This document shows, in pieces, positions 27,155 to 34,425 of a stretch of DNA of 64,000 nucleotides. The notes beneath the pieces are model-generated. The model saw only the letters and a list, made by a program, of their open reading frames with translations. It searched no databases and was not told where the DNA came from. The stretch lies in the NCBI RefSeq assembly GCF_001293465.1, contig NZ_JSYZ01000018.1:321500-385499 (forward strand), written 5' to 3'. The translations under genes were made by a program, and so were the position numbers. The stretch is from Pseudomonas asplenii. GTDB taxonomy: Bacteria; Pseudomonadota; Gammaproteobacteria; Pseudomonadales; Pseudomonadaceae. Each line of letters opens with the position of its first letter. The first letter of the stretch is position 1.

Positions 27155-27425
27155 TTCAACACTCCTTTTATCCATGAGCCTTGAAGGTATCAATCACGGC
27201 GTCCTGGAAAATCTCAAAAACCTGTTGCATATCAGCCTGTTGCATCAGGAATTCAGGGCTTTCGCATAACCCGCTGGCACCCTTGTGCGCGAGTGCCCAT
27301 GGCCACGGCCCCACGCTTGGCCCGCTGTTCGGCGGATCGCTTATAACGGATTGATATAAAACTCCCCCGTCCTCAGCGAGTCAGTTCCAGAGTGACCCTC
27401 CCCAACGGATAACCGGTAAGGACTT
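27155..27425 (+). promoter_or_regulatory. Intergenic promoter region of the NAGGN operon (271 bp)
   Basis: Between the divergent NEL gene and the NAGGN operon. Two A/T-rich -10-like boxes, TATAAC (27343-27348) and TATAAA (27355-27360), lie 65-80 bp before the operon start. No clear -35 box or AlgU consensus is visible, so the sigma factor is unknown. Confidence 0.35.
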
Positions 27426-29198
27426 ATGTGCGCAATTGCTGGAGAACTACGTTTCGATCGACACCCCGCGGACCTGGCCGCCCTTGAGCGGATCACCCAC
27501 CACATGGCCCCACGCGGCCCCGATGCCTGGGGCTTCCATAGCCAGGGGCCGATTGCCCTGGGCCACCGTCGACTGAAAATCATGGACCTGTCGGATGCCT
27601 CGGCGCAGCCGATGATCGACCCCGACCTGGGCCTGTCCCTGGCCTTCAACGGGGCCATCTACAACTTCCCCGAACTGCGCCGGGAACTGGAGCAGTTGGG
27701 CTACGCCTTCTACTCCGGTGGCGACACCGAAGTGCTGCTCAAGGGCTACCACGCCTGGCGCGAAGCCCTGCTGCCCAAGCTCAACGGCATGTTCGCCCTG
27801 GCGATCTGGGAACGCGATGCGCAACGCCTGTTCATCGCCCGCGACCGTCTCGGGGTCAAGCCGCTGTACCTCTCCCACAACGCACAGCGCCTGCGCTTCG
27901 CCTCAAGCCTGCCGGCACTGCTGCAAGGTGGCGACATCAACCCGCTGCTCGACCCGGTCGCCCTCAACCACTACCTGAACTTCCATGCCGTGGTACCGGC
28001 GCCGCGCACCCTGCTGGCGGGCATCGAGAAACTGCCACCGGCGACCTGGCTGCGCATCGACGCCAACGGCCAGCGCGAACAGCAGACCTGGTGGTCGCTG
28101 AACTATGGTCCGGCGCCTGATGAACTCGACCTGGGCCTGGAAGACTGGCGCGACCGGGTGCTCGCCAGCACCCGCGAAGCGGTGGCGATCCGCCAGAGGG
28201 CGGCGGTGGATGTCGGCGTGCTGCTGTCCGGCGGCGTCGACTCGAGCCTGCTGGTCGGGCTGCTGCGTGAAGCCGGGGTGGAACAGTTGTCGACCTTCTC
28301 CATCGGCTTCCAGGATGCCGGTGGCGAGCGCGGCGACGAATTCCAGTACTCGGACCTGATCGCCCGCCATTACGACACGCGGCATCACCAGTTGCGCATC
28401 GACGAACGGGAAATCATCGAGCAGTTGCCGGCGGCGTTCCGCGCCATGAGCGAGCCGATGGTCAGCCACGACTGCATTGCCTTCTACCTGCTGTCGCGGG
28501 AAGTGGCCCGGCATTGCAAGGTGGTGCAGAGCGGCCAGGGTGCCGACGAACTGTTCGCCGGCTACCACTGGTATCCGCAGGTGGACGGTGCGGCCGACCC
28601 ATGGACGGCCTACCGCGAAGCCTTCTTCGACCGCAGCTACGACGACTATGCCGCGACCGTGCAGCCAGCCTGGTTGCTCGGCGAGGACGCGGCGGGCGAT
28701 TTCGTTCGCGAGCACTTCGCCCTGCCCGGGGCCGATGCCGCCGTGGACAAGGCGTTGCGCCTGGACAGCACGGTGATGCTGGTGGACGACCCGGTCAAGC
28801 GCGTCGACAACATGACCATGGCCTGGGGCCTGGAAGCCCGCACGCCGTTCCTCGACTACCGGCTGGTGGAACTGTCGGCACGCATCCCGGCCCGCTTCAA
28901 GCTGCCGGACGGCGGCAAGCAGGTGCTCAAGGAAGCCGCCCGCCTGGTCATTCCCAGCGAGGTCATCGACCGCAAGAAGGGCTACTTCCCGGTGCCCGGC
29001 CTCAAGCACCTGCAGGGTGAGACGCTGGCCTGGGTCCGCAAGCTGCTGCTCGACCCGAGCCAGGACCGCGGCCTGTTCAACCCGGCGATGCTCGACCGCC
29101 TGCTGACCGATCCACAGGGTCAGCTCACTCCGCTGCGCGGCTCCAAGCTGTGGCAGTTGGCGGCCCTCAACCTGTGGCTCAGCGAACAAGGGATCTGA
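27426..29198 (+). CDS. asnO: N-acetylglutaminylglutamine amidotransferase (asparagine-synthase-like)
   Basis: Protein of 590 aa that amidates N-acetylglutaminylglutamine to NAGGN, a compatible solute. An N-terminal glutaminase (Ntn) domain has Cys2 as nucleophile (MCAIAGE) and PRGPD near 30. The synthetase domain carries the PP-loop LSGGVDSSLL near residue 265. It heads a three-gene operon, with the next gene starting 4 bp after its stop. In P. aeruginosa and Sinorhizobium this pair is needed for NAGGN accumulation under osmotic stress. Confidence 0.92.
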   Translation: MCAIAGELRFDRHPADLAALERITHHMAPRGPDAWGFHSQGPIALGHRRLKIMDLSDASAQPMIDPDLGLSLAFNGAIYNFPELRRELEQLGYAFYSGGDTEVLLKGYHAWREALLPKLNGMFALAIWERDAQRLFIARDRLGVKPLYLSHNAQRLRFASSLPALLQGGDINPLLDPVALNHYLNFHAVVPAPRTLLAGIEKLPPATWLRIDANGQREQQTWWSLNYGPAPDELDLGLEDWRDRVLASTREAVAIRQRAAVDVGVLLSGGVDSSLLVGLLREAGVEQLSTFSIGFQDAGGERGDEFQYSDLIARHYDTRHHQLRIDEREIIEQLPAAFRAMSEPMVSHDCIAFYLLSREVARHCKVVQSGQGADELFAGYHWYPQVDGAADPWTAYREAFFDRSYDDYAATVQPAWLLGEDAAGDFVREHFALPGADAAVDKALRLDSTVMLVDDPVKRVDNMTMAWGLEARTPFLDYRLVELSARIPARFKLPDGGKQVLKEAARLVIPSEVIDRKKGYFPVPGLKHLQGETLAWVRKLLLDPSQDRGLFNPAMLDRLLTDPQGQLTPLRGSKLWQLAALNLWLSEQGI

Positions 29199-29202
29199 TC
29201 GG

Positions 29203-30948
29203 ATGAAAGCTCACGCCACGACCTACAGCCAACGCCTGCTGCGCGGCCAGCCGCCTTCCTACGAACGCCTGCAGGCGCGCCTGGCCGAGGACGGCAACGA
29301 GCCGGCCCCGGAACCGGTGGCCGTACACTGCGGCTGGGGCCGGCTGCTGGTCGGCCACACCTTCGCCGACCCGGCCGCGCTGGCCGAGGAACTGCTCAAC
29401 GAGCAGTCCGGCGAACGCGATATCGCCCTGTATGTCGCCGCACCGCAGCAGGTGCTGGCCCAGGCGCCTCAGCAACTGTTCCTCGACCCGTCGGATACCC
29501 TGCGCCTGTGGTTCAGCGACTACCGCCCGGCCACCCGGGTGTTTCGCGGTTTCCGCATTCGCCGGGCACAGAGCCCCGAGGACTGGCAGGCGATCAACCA
29601 GTTGTACCTCGCCCGCGGCATGCTGCCGATCGACCCGGAACTGCTGACCCCGCGCCACGAGGGCGGGCCGGTGTACTGGCTGGCGGAGGACGAGGACAGC
29701 GGTGCGCTGATCGGCAGTGTCATGGGCCTCAACCATCGCAAGGCCTTCCACGACCCGGAGCACGGTTGCAGCCTCTGGTGCCTGGCGGTCGACCCGCACT
29801 GCAGCCGCCCGGGCGTCGGCGAGGTGCTGGTGCGGCACCTGGTCGAGCACTTCATGAGCCGTGGCCTGGACCACCTCGACCTGTCGGTGCTGCATGACAA
29901 TCGCCAGGCCAAGAGCCTCTACGCCAAGCTCGGCTTCCGCACCCTCAGCACCTTTGCCATCAAGCGCAAGAACGGTATCAACCAGCCGCTGTTCCTCGGT
30001 CCGGGGCCGGAAGCCGGGTTCAATCCCTATGCCCGGATCCTGGTGGAAGAAGCCCACCGGCGCGGCATCGACGTGCAGGTCGACGATGCCGCCGCCGGCC
30101 TGTTCACCCTCAGCCACGGCGGGCGCCGGGTACGCTGCCGGGAATCGCTGACCGACCTGACCAGCGCCATCAGCATGAGCCTGTGCCAGGACAAGAGCCT
30201 GACCCACCGGGTGCTCAGCGAGGCCGGCCTGAACGTACCACAGCAACAGCGTGCGGCGAGCGCCGAGGACAACCTGGCATTTCTGCGCGCCCACGGGCGC
30301 ATCGTCGTCAAACCCCTGGACGGCGAGCAGGGCCAGGGGGTGGCGGTGGACCTGCGCAGTGCCGAGGAAGTCGAACAGGCGATCAAGGCCGCCCGCGCCT
30401 TCGACAGCCGAGTGCTGCTGGAGAGCTTTCATGAAGGTCTGGACCTGCGCATCGTGGTGATCGGCTTCAAGGTGGTGGCCGCCGCGCTGCGCCACCCGGC
30501 ACAGGTGGTCGGCGATGGCCAACACAGCATCGGCGCCCTGATCGAGGCCCAGAGCCGCCGACGCCAGGCCGCCACCGGCGGCGAGAGCCGGATCCCCCTC
30601 GATGCGGAAACCCAGCGCACCCTGCATGCCGCCGGCTACGACTACAACACCGTGTTGCCCAGGGGCGAACAACTGGCGGTGCGCCGCACGGCCAACCTGC
30701 ACACCGGCGGCAGCCTGGAAGACGTCACCGCGATCCTGCACCCGACGCTGGCCGAAGCCGCCGTGCAGGCCGCGCGGGCCCTGGACATCCCGGTGGTCGG
30801 CCTGGACCTGATGGTGCCGGCGGCGGACCAGCCGGAGTACGTGTTCATCGAGGCCAACGAACGCTGCGGGCTGGCCAACCACGAACCCCAGCCGACCGCG
30901 GAGCGGTTCATCGACCTGCTGTTTCCCCATAGCCGGCCCACGCAGTAG
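29203..30948 (+). CDS. ngs: N-acetylglutaminylglutamine synthetase (GNAT plus ATP-grasp)
   Basis: Two-domain enzyme of 581 aa. The GNAT acetyltransferase region covers about residues 110-265 (FRGFRIRRAQSPEDW...LWCLAVDPHCSRPGVGEVLV). The ATP-grasp ligase region covers about 300-575 (VVKPLDGEQGQGVAVDL, late EANERCGLANHE). Together they join two glutamines and acetylate the product. It lies 4 bp after asnO, so expression is coupled. The amidotransferase then forms the terminal amide. Confidence 0.92.
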   Translation: MKAHATTYSQRLLRGQPPSYERLQARLAEDGNEPAPEPVAVHCGWGRLLVGHTFADPAALAEELLNEQSGERDIALYVAAPQQVLAQAPQQLFLDPSDTLRLWFSDYRPATRVFRGFRIRRAQSPEDWQAINQLYLARGMLPIDPELLTPRHEGGPVYWLAEDEDSGALIGSVMGLNHRKAFHDPEHGCSLWCLAVDPHCSRPGVGEVLVRHLVEHFMSRGLDHLDLSVLHDNRQAKSLYAKLGFRTLSTFAIKRKNGINQPLFLGPGPEAGFNPYARILVEEAHRRGIDVQVDDAAAGLFTLSHGGRRVRCRESLTDLTSAISMSLCQDKSLTHRVLSEAGLNVPQQQRAASAEDNLAFLRAHGRIVVKPLDGEQGQGVAVDLRSAEEVEQAIKAARAFDSRVLLESFHEGLDLRIVVIGFKVVAAALRHPAQVVGDGQHSIGALIEAQSRRRQAATGGESRIPLDAETQRTLHAAGYDYNTVLPRGEQLAVRRTANLHTGGSLEDVTAILHPTLAEAAVQAARALDIPVVGLDLMVPAADQPEYVFIEANERCGLANHEPQPTAERFIDLLFPHSRPTQ

Positions 30949-31008
30949 ACAACCCCGGCCACTGTCCCATCGTGGAAGACGCCCGGCTCTTGGCCAAGGT
31001 CGACAGAC

Positions 31009-31104
31009 GTCTTCGCGGACAAACCCGGCTCCTACGGGTTACGGGTGCTCATCCGGCTTGATGCACCGCATTGCACTGTAGGAGCCGGACTTGCCCGCGA
31101 AAGC
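31009..31104. repeat. REP inverted pair inside the NAGGN operon
   Basis: CTTCGCGGACAAACCCGGCT near 31011 and TGTAGGAGCCGGACTTGCCC near 31078 are opposing REP units, separating ngs from the peptidase gene. Such a doublet can stabilise the upstream mRNA segment or reduce read-through into the third gene. Confidence 0.7.
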
Positions 31105-31163
31105 GCCCTCCAGCCTGGACCAGGATCCCGGCCCACCACGTCCCCTGATACAAAGGAGTCGCC

Positions 31164-32357
31164 ATGACCCATCCACTCCCCCATCCCGACCTCGACTACC
31201 TGCAACGGGTACTGCTGGAAATGCTCGCCATCCCCAGCCCGACCGGCTTCACCGACACCATCGTGCGGTATGTCGCCGAACGCCTCGAAGAACTCGGCAT
31301 TCCCTTCGAACTGACCCGCCGCGGCACTATCCGCGCCACCCTCAAGGGTCGCCAGAGCAGCCCGGACCGCGCCGTGTCGGCCCACCTGGACACCATCGGC
31401 GCCGCCGTGCGGGCGATCAAGGACAATGGCCGGCTGAGCCTGGCGCCGGTCGGCTGCTGGTCCAGCCGTTTCGCCGAGGGCAGCCGGGTCAGCCTGTTCA
31501 CCGATACCGGAGTGATCCGCGGCAGCGTGTTGCCGCTGATGGCCTCCGGGCACGCCTTCAACACCGCCGTGGATGAACTGCCGGTCAGTTGGGATCACGT
31601 CGAACTGCGCCTGGATGCCTATTGCGCGACCCGCGCCGATTGCGACGCGCTGGGCATCGGCATCGGTGATTTCGTCGCCTTCGACCCCTTGCCGGAGTTC
31701 ACCGAGAGCGGCCACATCAGCGCCCGGCACCTGGACGACAAGGCCGGCGTCGCGGCCCTGCTCACCGCGCTCAAGGCGATCGTCGAAAGCGGCGTGCAAC
31801 CGCTGATCGACTGCCACCCGCTGTTCACCATCACCGAGGAGATCGGCAGCGGTGCGGCGGCGGCCCTGCCCTGGGATGTCAGCGAGTTCGTCGGCATCGA
31901 TATCGCCCCGGTCGCGCCCGGCCAGCACTCGAACGAACACGCGGTGAGCGTGGCGATGCAGGACTCCGGCGGTCCCTACGACTACCACTTGTCACGCCAC
32001 CTGCTGAACCTGGCGGCAGCCAGTGAACTGCCGGTGCGCCGCGACCTGTTCCGCTACTACTTCAGCGATGCCCATTCGGCGGCGACCGCCGGGCACGACA
32101 GTCGCATGGCGCTGCTGGCCTTCGGTTGCGATGCCACCCACGGTTATGAACGCACCCATATCGACAGCCTGGCGGCCTTGAGCCGCCTGCTCGGCGCCTA
32201 CCTGCTCAGCCCGCCGGTATTCGCCAGCGATGCGCAGCCGGCCAGTGGCTCCCTCGACCGTTTCAGCCGGCAACTGGAACACGAGACCCAGATGGAAAGC
32301 GACACCCGGGTGCCGACGGTGGACAGCCTGATCGGCCAGCGCAACCCGCTCGACTGA
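31164..32357 (+). CDS. NAGGN-system M42-family metallopeptidase
   Basis: Protein of 397 aa with the M42 aminopeptidase/deacylase fold. Metal and catalytic residues are visible: SAHLDTIG (near residue 72), HLDDKAG, TITEEIGSG, GIDIAPV and the C-terminal THGYERTHIDS. Genes of this subtype are found with the NAGGN synthesis pair, and it probably processes or degrades the dipeptide when osmotic stress ends. It lies 215 bp after ngs with a REP doublet between, so it may be expressed at a lower level than the first two genes. Confidence 0.85.
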   Translation: MTHPLPHPDLDYLQRVLLEMLAIPSPTGFTDTIVRYVAERLEELGIPFELTRRGTIRATLKGRQSSPDRAVSAHLDTIGAAVRAIKDNGRLSLAPVGCWSSRFAEGSRVSLFTDTGVIRGSVLPLMASGHAFNTAVDELPVSWDHVELRLDAYCATRADCDALGIGIGDFVAFDPLPEFTESGHISARHLDDKAGVAALLTALKAIVESGVQPLIDCHPLFTITEEIGSGAAAALPWDVSEFVGIDIAPVAPGQHSNEHAVSVAMQDSGGPYDYHLSRHLLNLAAASELPVRRDLFRYYFSDAHSAATAGHDSRMALLAFGCDATHGYERTHIDSLAALSRLLGAYLLSPPVFASDAQPASGSLDRFSRQLEHETQMESDTRVPTVDSLIGQRNPLD

Positions 32358-32367
32358 GGGCAAACGC

Positions 32368-32392
32368 GGCTGCCGGCCGATTACCGGTAGCC
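32368..32392 (+). terminator. Hairpin after the NAGGN operon
   Basis: GGCTGCCGG pairs with CCGGTAGCC (one G-U) around a 7-nt loop, starting 11 nt past the peptidase stop. There is no U-run, so it is a weak or Rho-assisted terminator. Confidence 0.4.
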
Positions 32393-32443
32393 GTGCCCGG
32401 CCAGTCGCAGTAGGATCACGGCGATTCCCGAAGAGAGCCTTTC

Positions 32444-32671
32444 ATGCTGATTCCCCACGACCAACTCGAACCCGATACCCTGACCCGGCTGATCGAGGAT
32501 TTCGTCAGCCGCGACGGCACCGACAACGGCGACGATACGCCCCAGGAAACCCGTGTGCTGCGGGTCCGGCAGGCCTTGAGCAAGGGCCAGGCAGTGATCT
32601 TCTTCGACCTGGAAAGCCAGCAGTGCCAGTTGCTGCCCAAGCACGCGGTGCCCAAGGAGTTCTTCGACTGA
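32444..32671 (+). CDS. YheU family protein
   Basis: Protein of 75 aa, MLIPHDQLEPDTLTRLIEDF at the start, followed by SRDGTDNGDD, which matches the E. coli YheU pattern (LIPW.dL.peTL.nLIe.FV.REGTDYG). It is conserved and widespread but has no known function. It has a GAGAG ribosome site and follows the NAGGN operon by 86 bp. Confidence 0.88.
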   Translation: MLIPHDQLEPDTLTRLIEDFVSRDGTDNGDDTPQETRVLRVRQALSKGQAVIFFDLESQQCQLLPKHAVPKEFFD

Positions 32672-32681
32672 AGCGGCGCCC

Positions 32682-32879
32682 CTAGCGCTGCGCCACCGGA
32701 TCACGGACGGAGTCGACCTTCGTCAGGATCCGGCGGTAGATCTCGGCACGATGGACATTGACGTTCTTCGGCGCTTCCACGCCAAAACGCACGTGGTTGC
32801 CATTGACCGCGAGAATCCGCACGGTGATGTTGTCGCCGATGGAAATCTTCTCGCCCACGACACGGCTCAATACAAGCAT
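32682..32879 (-). CDS. csrA: CsrA/Rsm-family RNA-binding translational regulator
   Basis: Protein of 65 aa that binds GGA motifs in mRNA leaders as a dimer. The RNA-contact residues Leu4 and Arg44 are kept (MLVLSR; VHRAEIY). The C-terminus RRILTKVDSVRDPVAQR is unlike RsmA and RsmE as I remember them, so this is one of the additional Rsm paralogues. The ATG at 32879 is the family start. It is convergent with yheU, with a 10-bp gap. Pseudomonads usually carry several Rsm proteins under GacA-controlled small RNAs, and none of those RNAs is in the window. Confidence 0.92.
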   Translation of the reverse strand: MLVLSRVVGEKISIGDNITVRILAVNGNHVRFGVEAPKNVNVHRAEIYRRILTKVDSVRDPVAQR

Positions 32880-33064
32880 GGCACTTATCCTCAAGGGTTT
32901 ATGAGTGCCCAAGACTGCCCGGCCGGTTCAGCGCCTTCAATGCAACAGCGGCAAATCAGCCCGCCCTTACCGACACGGCCGATTCGCCCTACAGAATCAG
33001 ATTTCATACTGCGCCCCATCAGACTTTTCGCCACAGCGATGTCCGAGCGGAGCGCCCTGCCCGC

Positions 33065-33880
33065 CTACTGGCCGGATTGCCTGGCCTTGGCCCGCATCTT
33101 GTTGGCCATCACGGTCATTTCGTCATAGAGCAACTGCGGGTTCTTCTGCTTCAGGGCCCAGGCCATGCGGCCCTGCTCATGGGGCAGGATCAGGAACTCA
33201 CCCTCGGCGACACGCTGGTAGATGTAGTCGGCGATGTCGCTGGCGGTGATCGGCGAACTCTCCAGCAGCTTGCCGACCTGGGCTTTCATGGCGGGCGTCG
33301 GGCCACGGAAGGAGTCCAGCAGGTTGGTCTGGAAAAACGACGGGCAGACCACGTGAACGCCGATTTCCTCCTGCGCCAGTTCCACCAGCAGGCTCTCGGA
33401 CAAGGCCACCACGCCAGCCTTGGCGACGTTGTAGTTGCTCATCGCCGGGCCCTGCATCAGGGCGGCCATGGACGCGATATTGATGATCCGGCCCTTGCTC
33501 TGCTCCAGCAGCGGCAGGAACGCCTTGCAGCCCTTGACGACCCCCATCAGGTTGATCGCGATCTGCCACTCCCAGTCTTCCAGGGACAGTTCGCTGAAGA
33601 AGCCCCCGGAAGCCACGCCGGCATTGTTGACGATCACATCGATGCCGCCGAACTTGTCCTCACAGGCCTGGGCCAGGGCCGTCAATTGGCTGTAGTCACG
33701 CACATCGCAACGCTGGGTGAAGCCGTCGCCGCCCGCCTCGCGCACCCGCGCGAGGGTTTCCAGCAACCCGGCTTCGCTGACATCGGACAAGGCCAACCGC
33801 CAGCCTTCACGCGCCCAACGCAGGGCGATTTCGCGACCCAGGCCGGAGCCTGCGCCAGTGATCATGATGCGATTTTGCAT
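33065..33880 (-). CDS. Short-chain dehydrogenase/reductase
   Basis: Classical SDR of 271 aa. The cofactor motif TGAGSGLGREIALRWA is at residues 6-21, NNAGVASGG near 90, the catalytic Ser is in IINIASMA and the Tyr-x3-Lys in YNVAK. The C-terminal region with YQRVAEGEFLILPHEQGR is typical of a pseudomonad SDR of unknown substrate. ATG start with GGAGG behind it (AGGAGG on the minus strand). Monocistronic. Confidence 0.88.
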   Translation of the reverse strand: MQNRIMITGAGSGLGREIALRWAREGWRLALSDVSEAGLLETLARVREAGGDGFTQRCDVRDYSQLTALAQACEDKFGGIDVIVNNAGVASGGFFSELSLEDWEWQIAINLMGVVKGCKAFLPLLEQSKGRIINIASMAALMQGPAMSNYNVAKAGVVALSESLLVELAQEEIGVHVVCPSFFQTNLLDSFRGPTPAMKAQVGKLLESSPITASDIADYIYQRVAEGEFLILPHEQGRMAWALKQKNPQLLYDEMTVMANKMRAKARQSGQ

Positions 33881-34197
33881 AGGAGGATGCCTTGTGCGTT
33901 CGGAAGAAGTGAGCCGCAGTGTAGCGAAGGAATATCACCCACCCATGCACCATCAGATTGCTGAATACTGGAGGCAAAGTCGCGCCCGAGGACAACTTCC
34001 GGGGGTGCCGCAAGCGTCACGGGTGAACCGCCGAAAGTGCATCGACGACATGGAGCGAAGGCAATCGATGGCGGAAAAATACCTGAATAAAAAACTGAAT
34101 TTTCCCTGCGGCGTGCCAGTCGGAAATTTAAACCGGTTCGTTATTTGAATGATGAATCGAATCGTGTACTGACGGGACAACCAACAAGGAAAACACC
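33881..34197. other. Intergenic region, 317 bp
   Basis: It separates the SDR gene from the DUF3309 gene. An open frame from the ATG at 33944 to 34148 (about 68 codons) has no recognisable family, no convincing ribosome site and an Arg/Gln-rich composition, so I do not call it. The last 60 bp are A/T-rich and probably hold the DUF3309 promoter. An AAGGAA ribosome site lies at about 34186. Confidence 0.5.
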
Positions 34198-34350
34198 ATG
34201 GGTACTATTCTGATTGTCATCCTGATTCTATTGCTGATCGGCGGTCTGCCGGTGTTCCCGCACTCCAGGAACTGGGGCTACGGCCCATCGGGCGTCATCG
34301 GTACCGTGCTGGTGATTCTGCTGATTCTGGTTCTGCTCGGGAGGATATGA
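34198..34350 (+). CDS. DUF3309 family tiny membrane protein
   Basis: Fifty-codon gene starting MGTILIVILILLLIGGLPVF. Two hydrophobic helices (about 3-16 and 32-48) flank a short loop PHSRNWGYGPSG, which is the DUF3309 pattern. It has an AAGGAA ribosome site 8-10 nt upstream and a strong hairpin just after the stop. Members are small inner-membrane proteins of unknown function, often induced under stress in pseudomonads. Confidence 0.85.
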   Translation: MGTILIVILILLLIGGLPVFPHSRNWGYGPSGVIGTVLVILLILVLLGRI

Positions 34351-34365
34351 CGCCAGCACCCGGCA

Positions 34366-34401
34366 ATGAAAAACGCCCCGAAGTCTCGGGGCGTTTTTCA
34401 T
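34366..34401. terminator. Bidirectional Rho-independent terminator
   Basis: Stem AAAAACGCCCCGA/TCGGGGCGTTTTT with a 4-nt loop, between the convergent DUF3309 and LtaS-like genes. It has T-runs on both strands. Confidence 0.92.
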
Positions 34402-34425
34402 GTTGCAGGAATAACCGGCCAGGTG

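Noticed and set aside
27276..27289. TGGCAC...TGCG before the NAGGN operon looked like a sigma54 promoter
   Set aside because: GG and GC are separated by 9 bp, not 10, and sigma54 does not tolerate that spacing.
29179..30930. Long open frame antisense to ngs (583 codons); also antisense to the AzgA-like gene (53350-54849) and to the ABC exporter (9892-11820)
   Set aside because: These are mirror frames of high-G+C genes with His/Gln/Gly-biased composition, no conserved motifs and no ribosome site.
32368..32392. Hairpin after the NAGGN operon as a riboswitch for yheU
   Set aside because: A single simple stem with no ligand-type secondary motifs; a terminator or mRNA end is the simpler reading.
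33944..34148. 68-codon frame in the gap before the DUF3309 gene
   Set aside because: No family resemblance, no ribosome site, and biased composition. Treated as chance.
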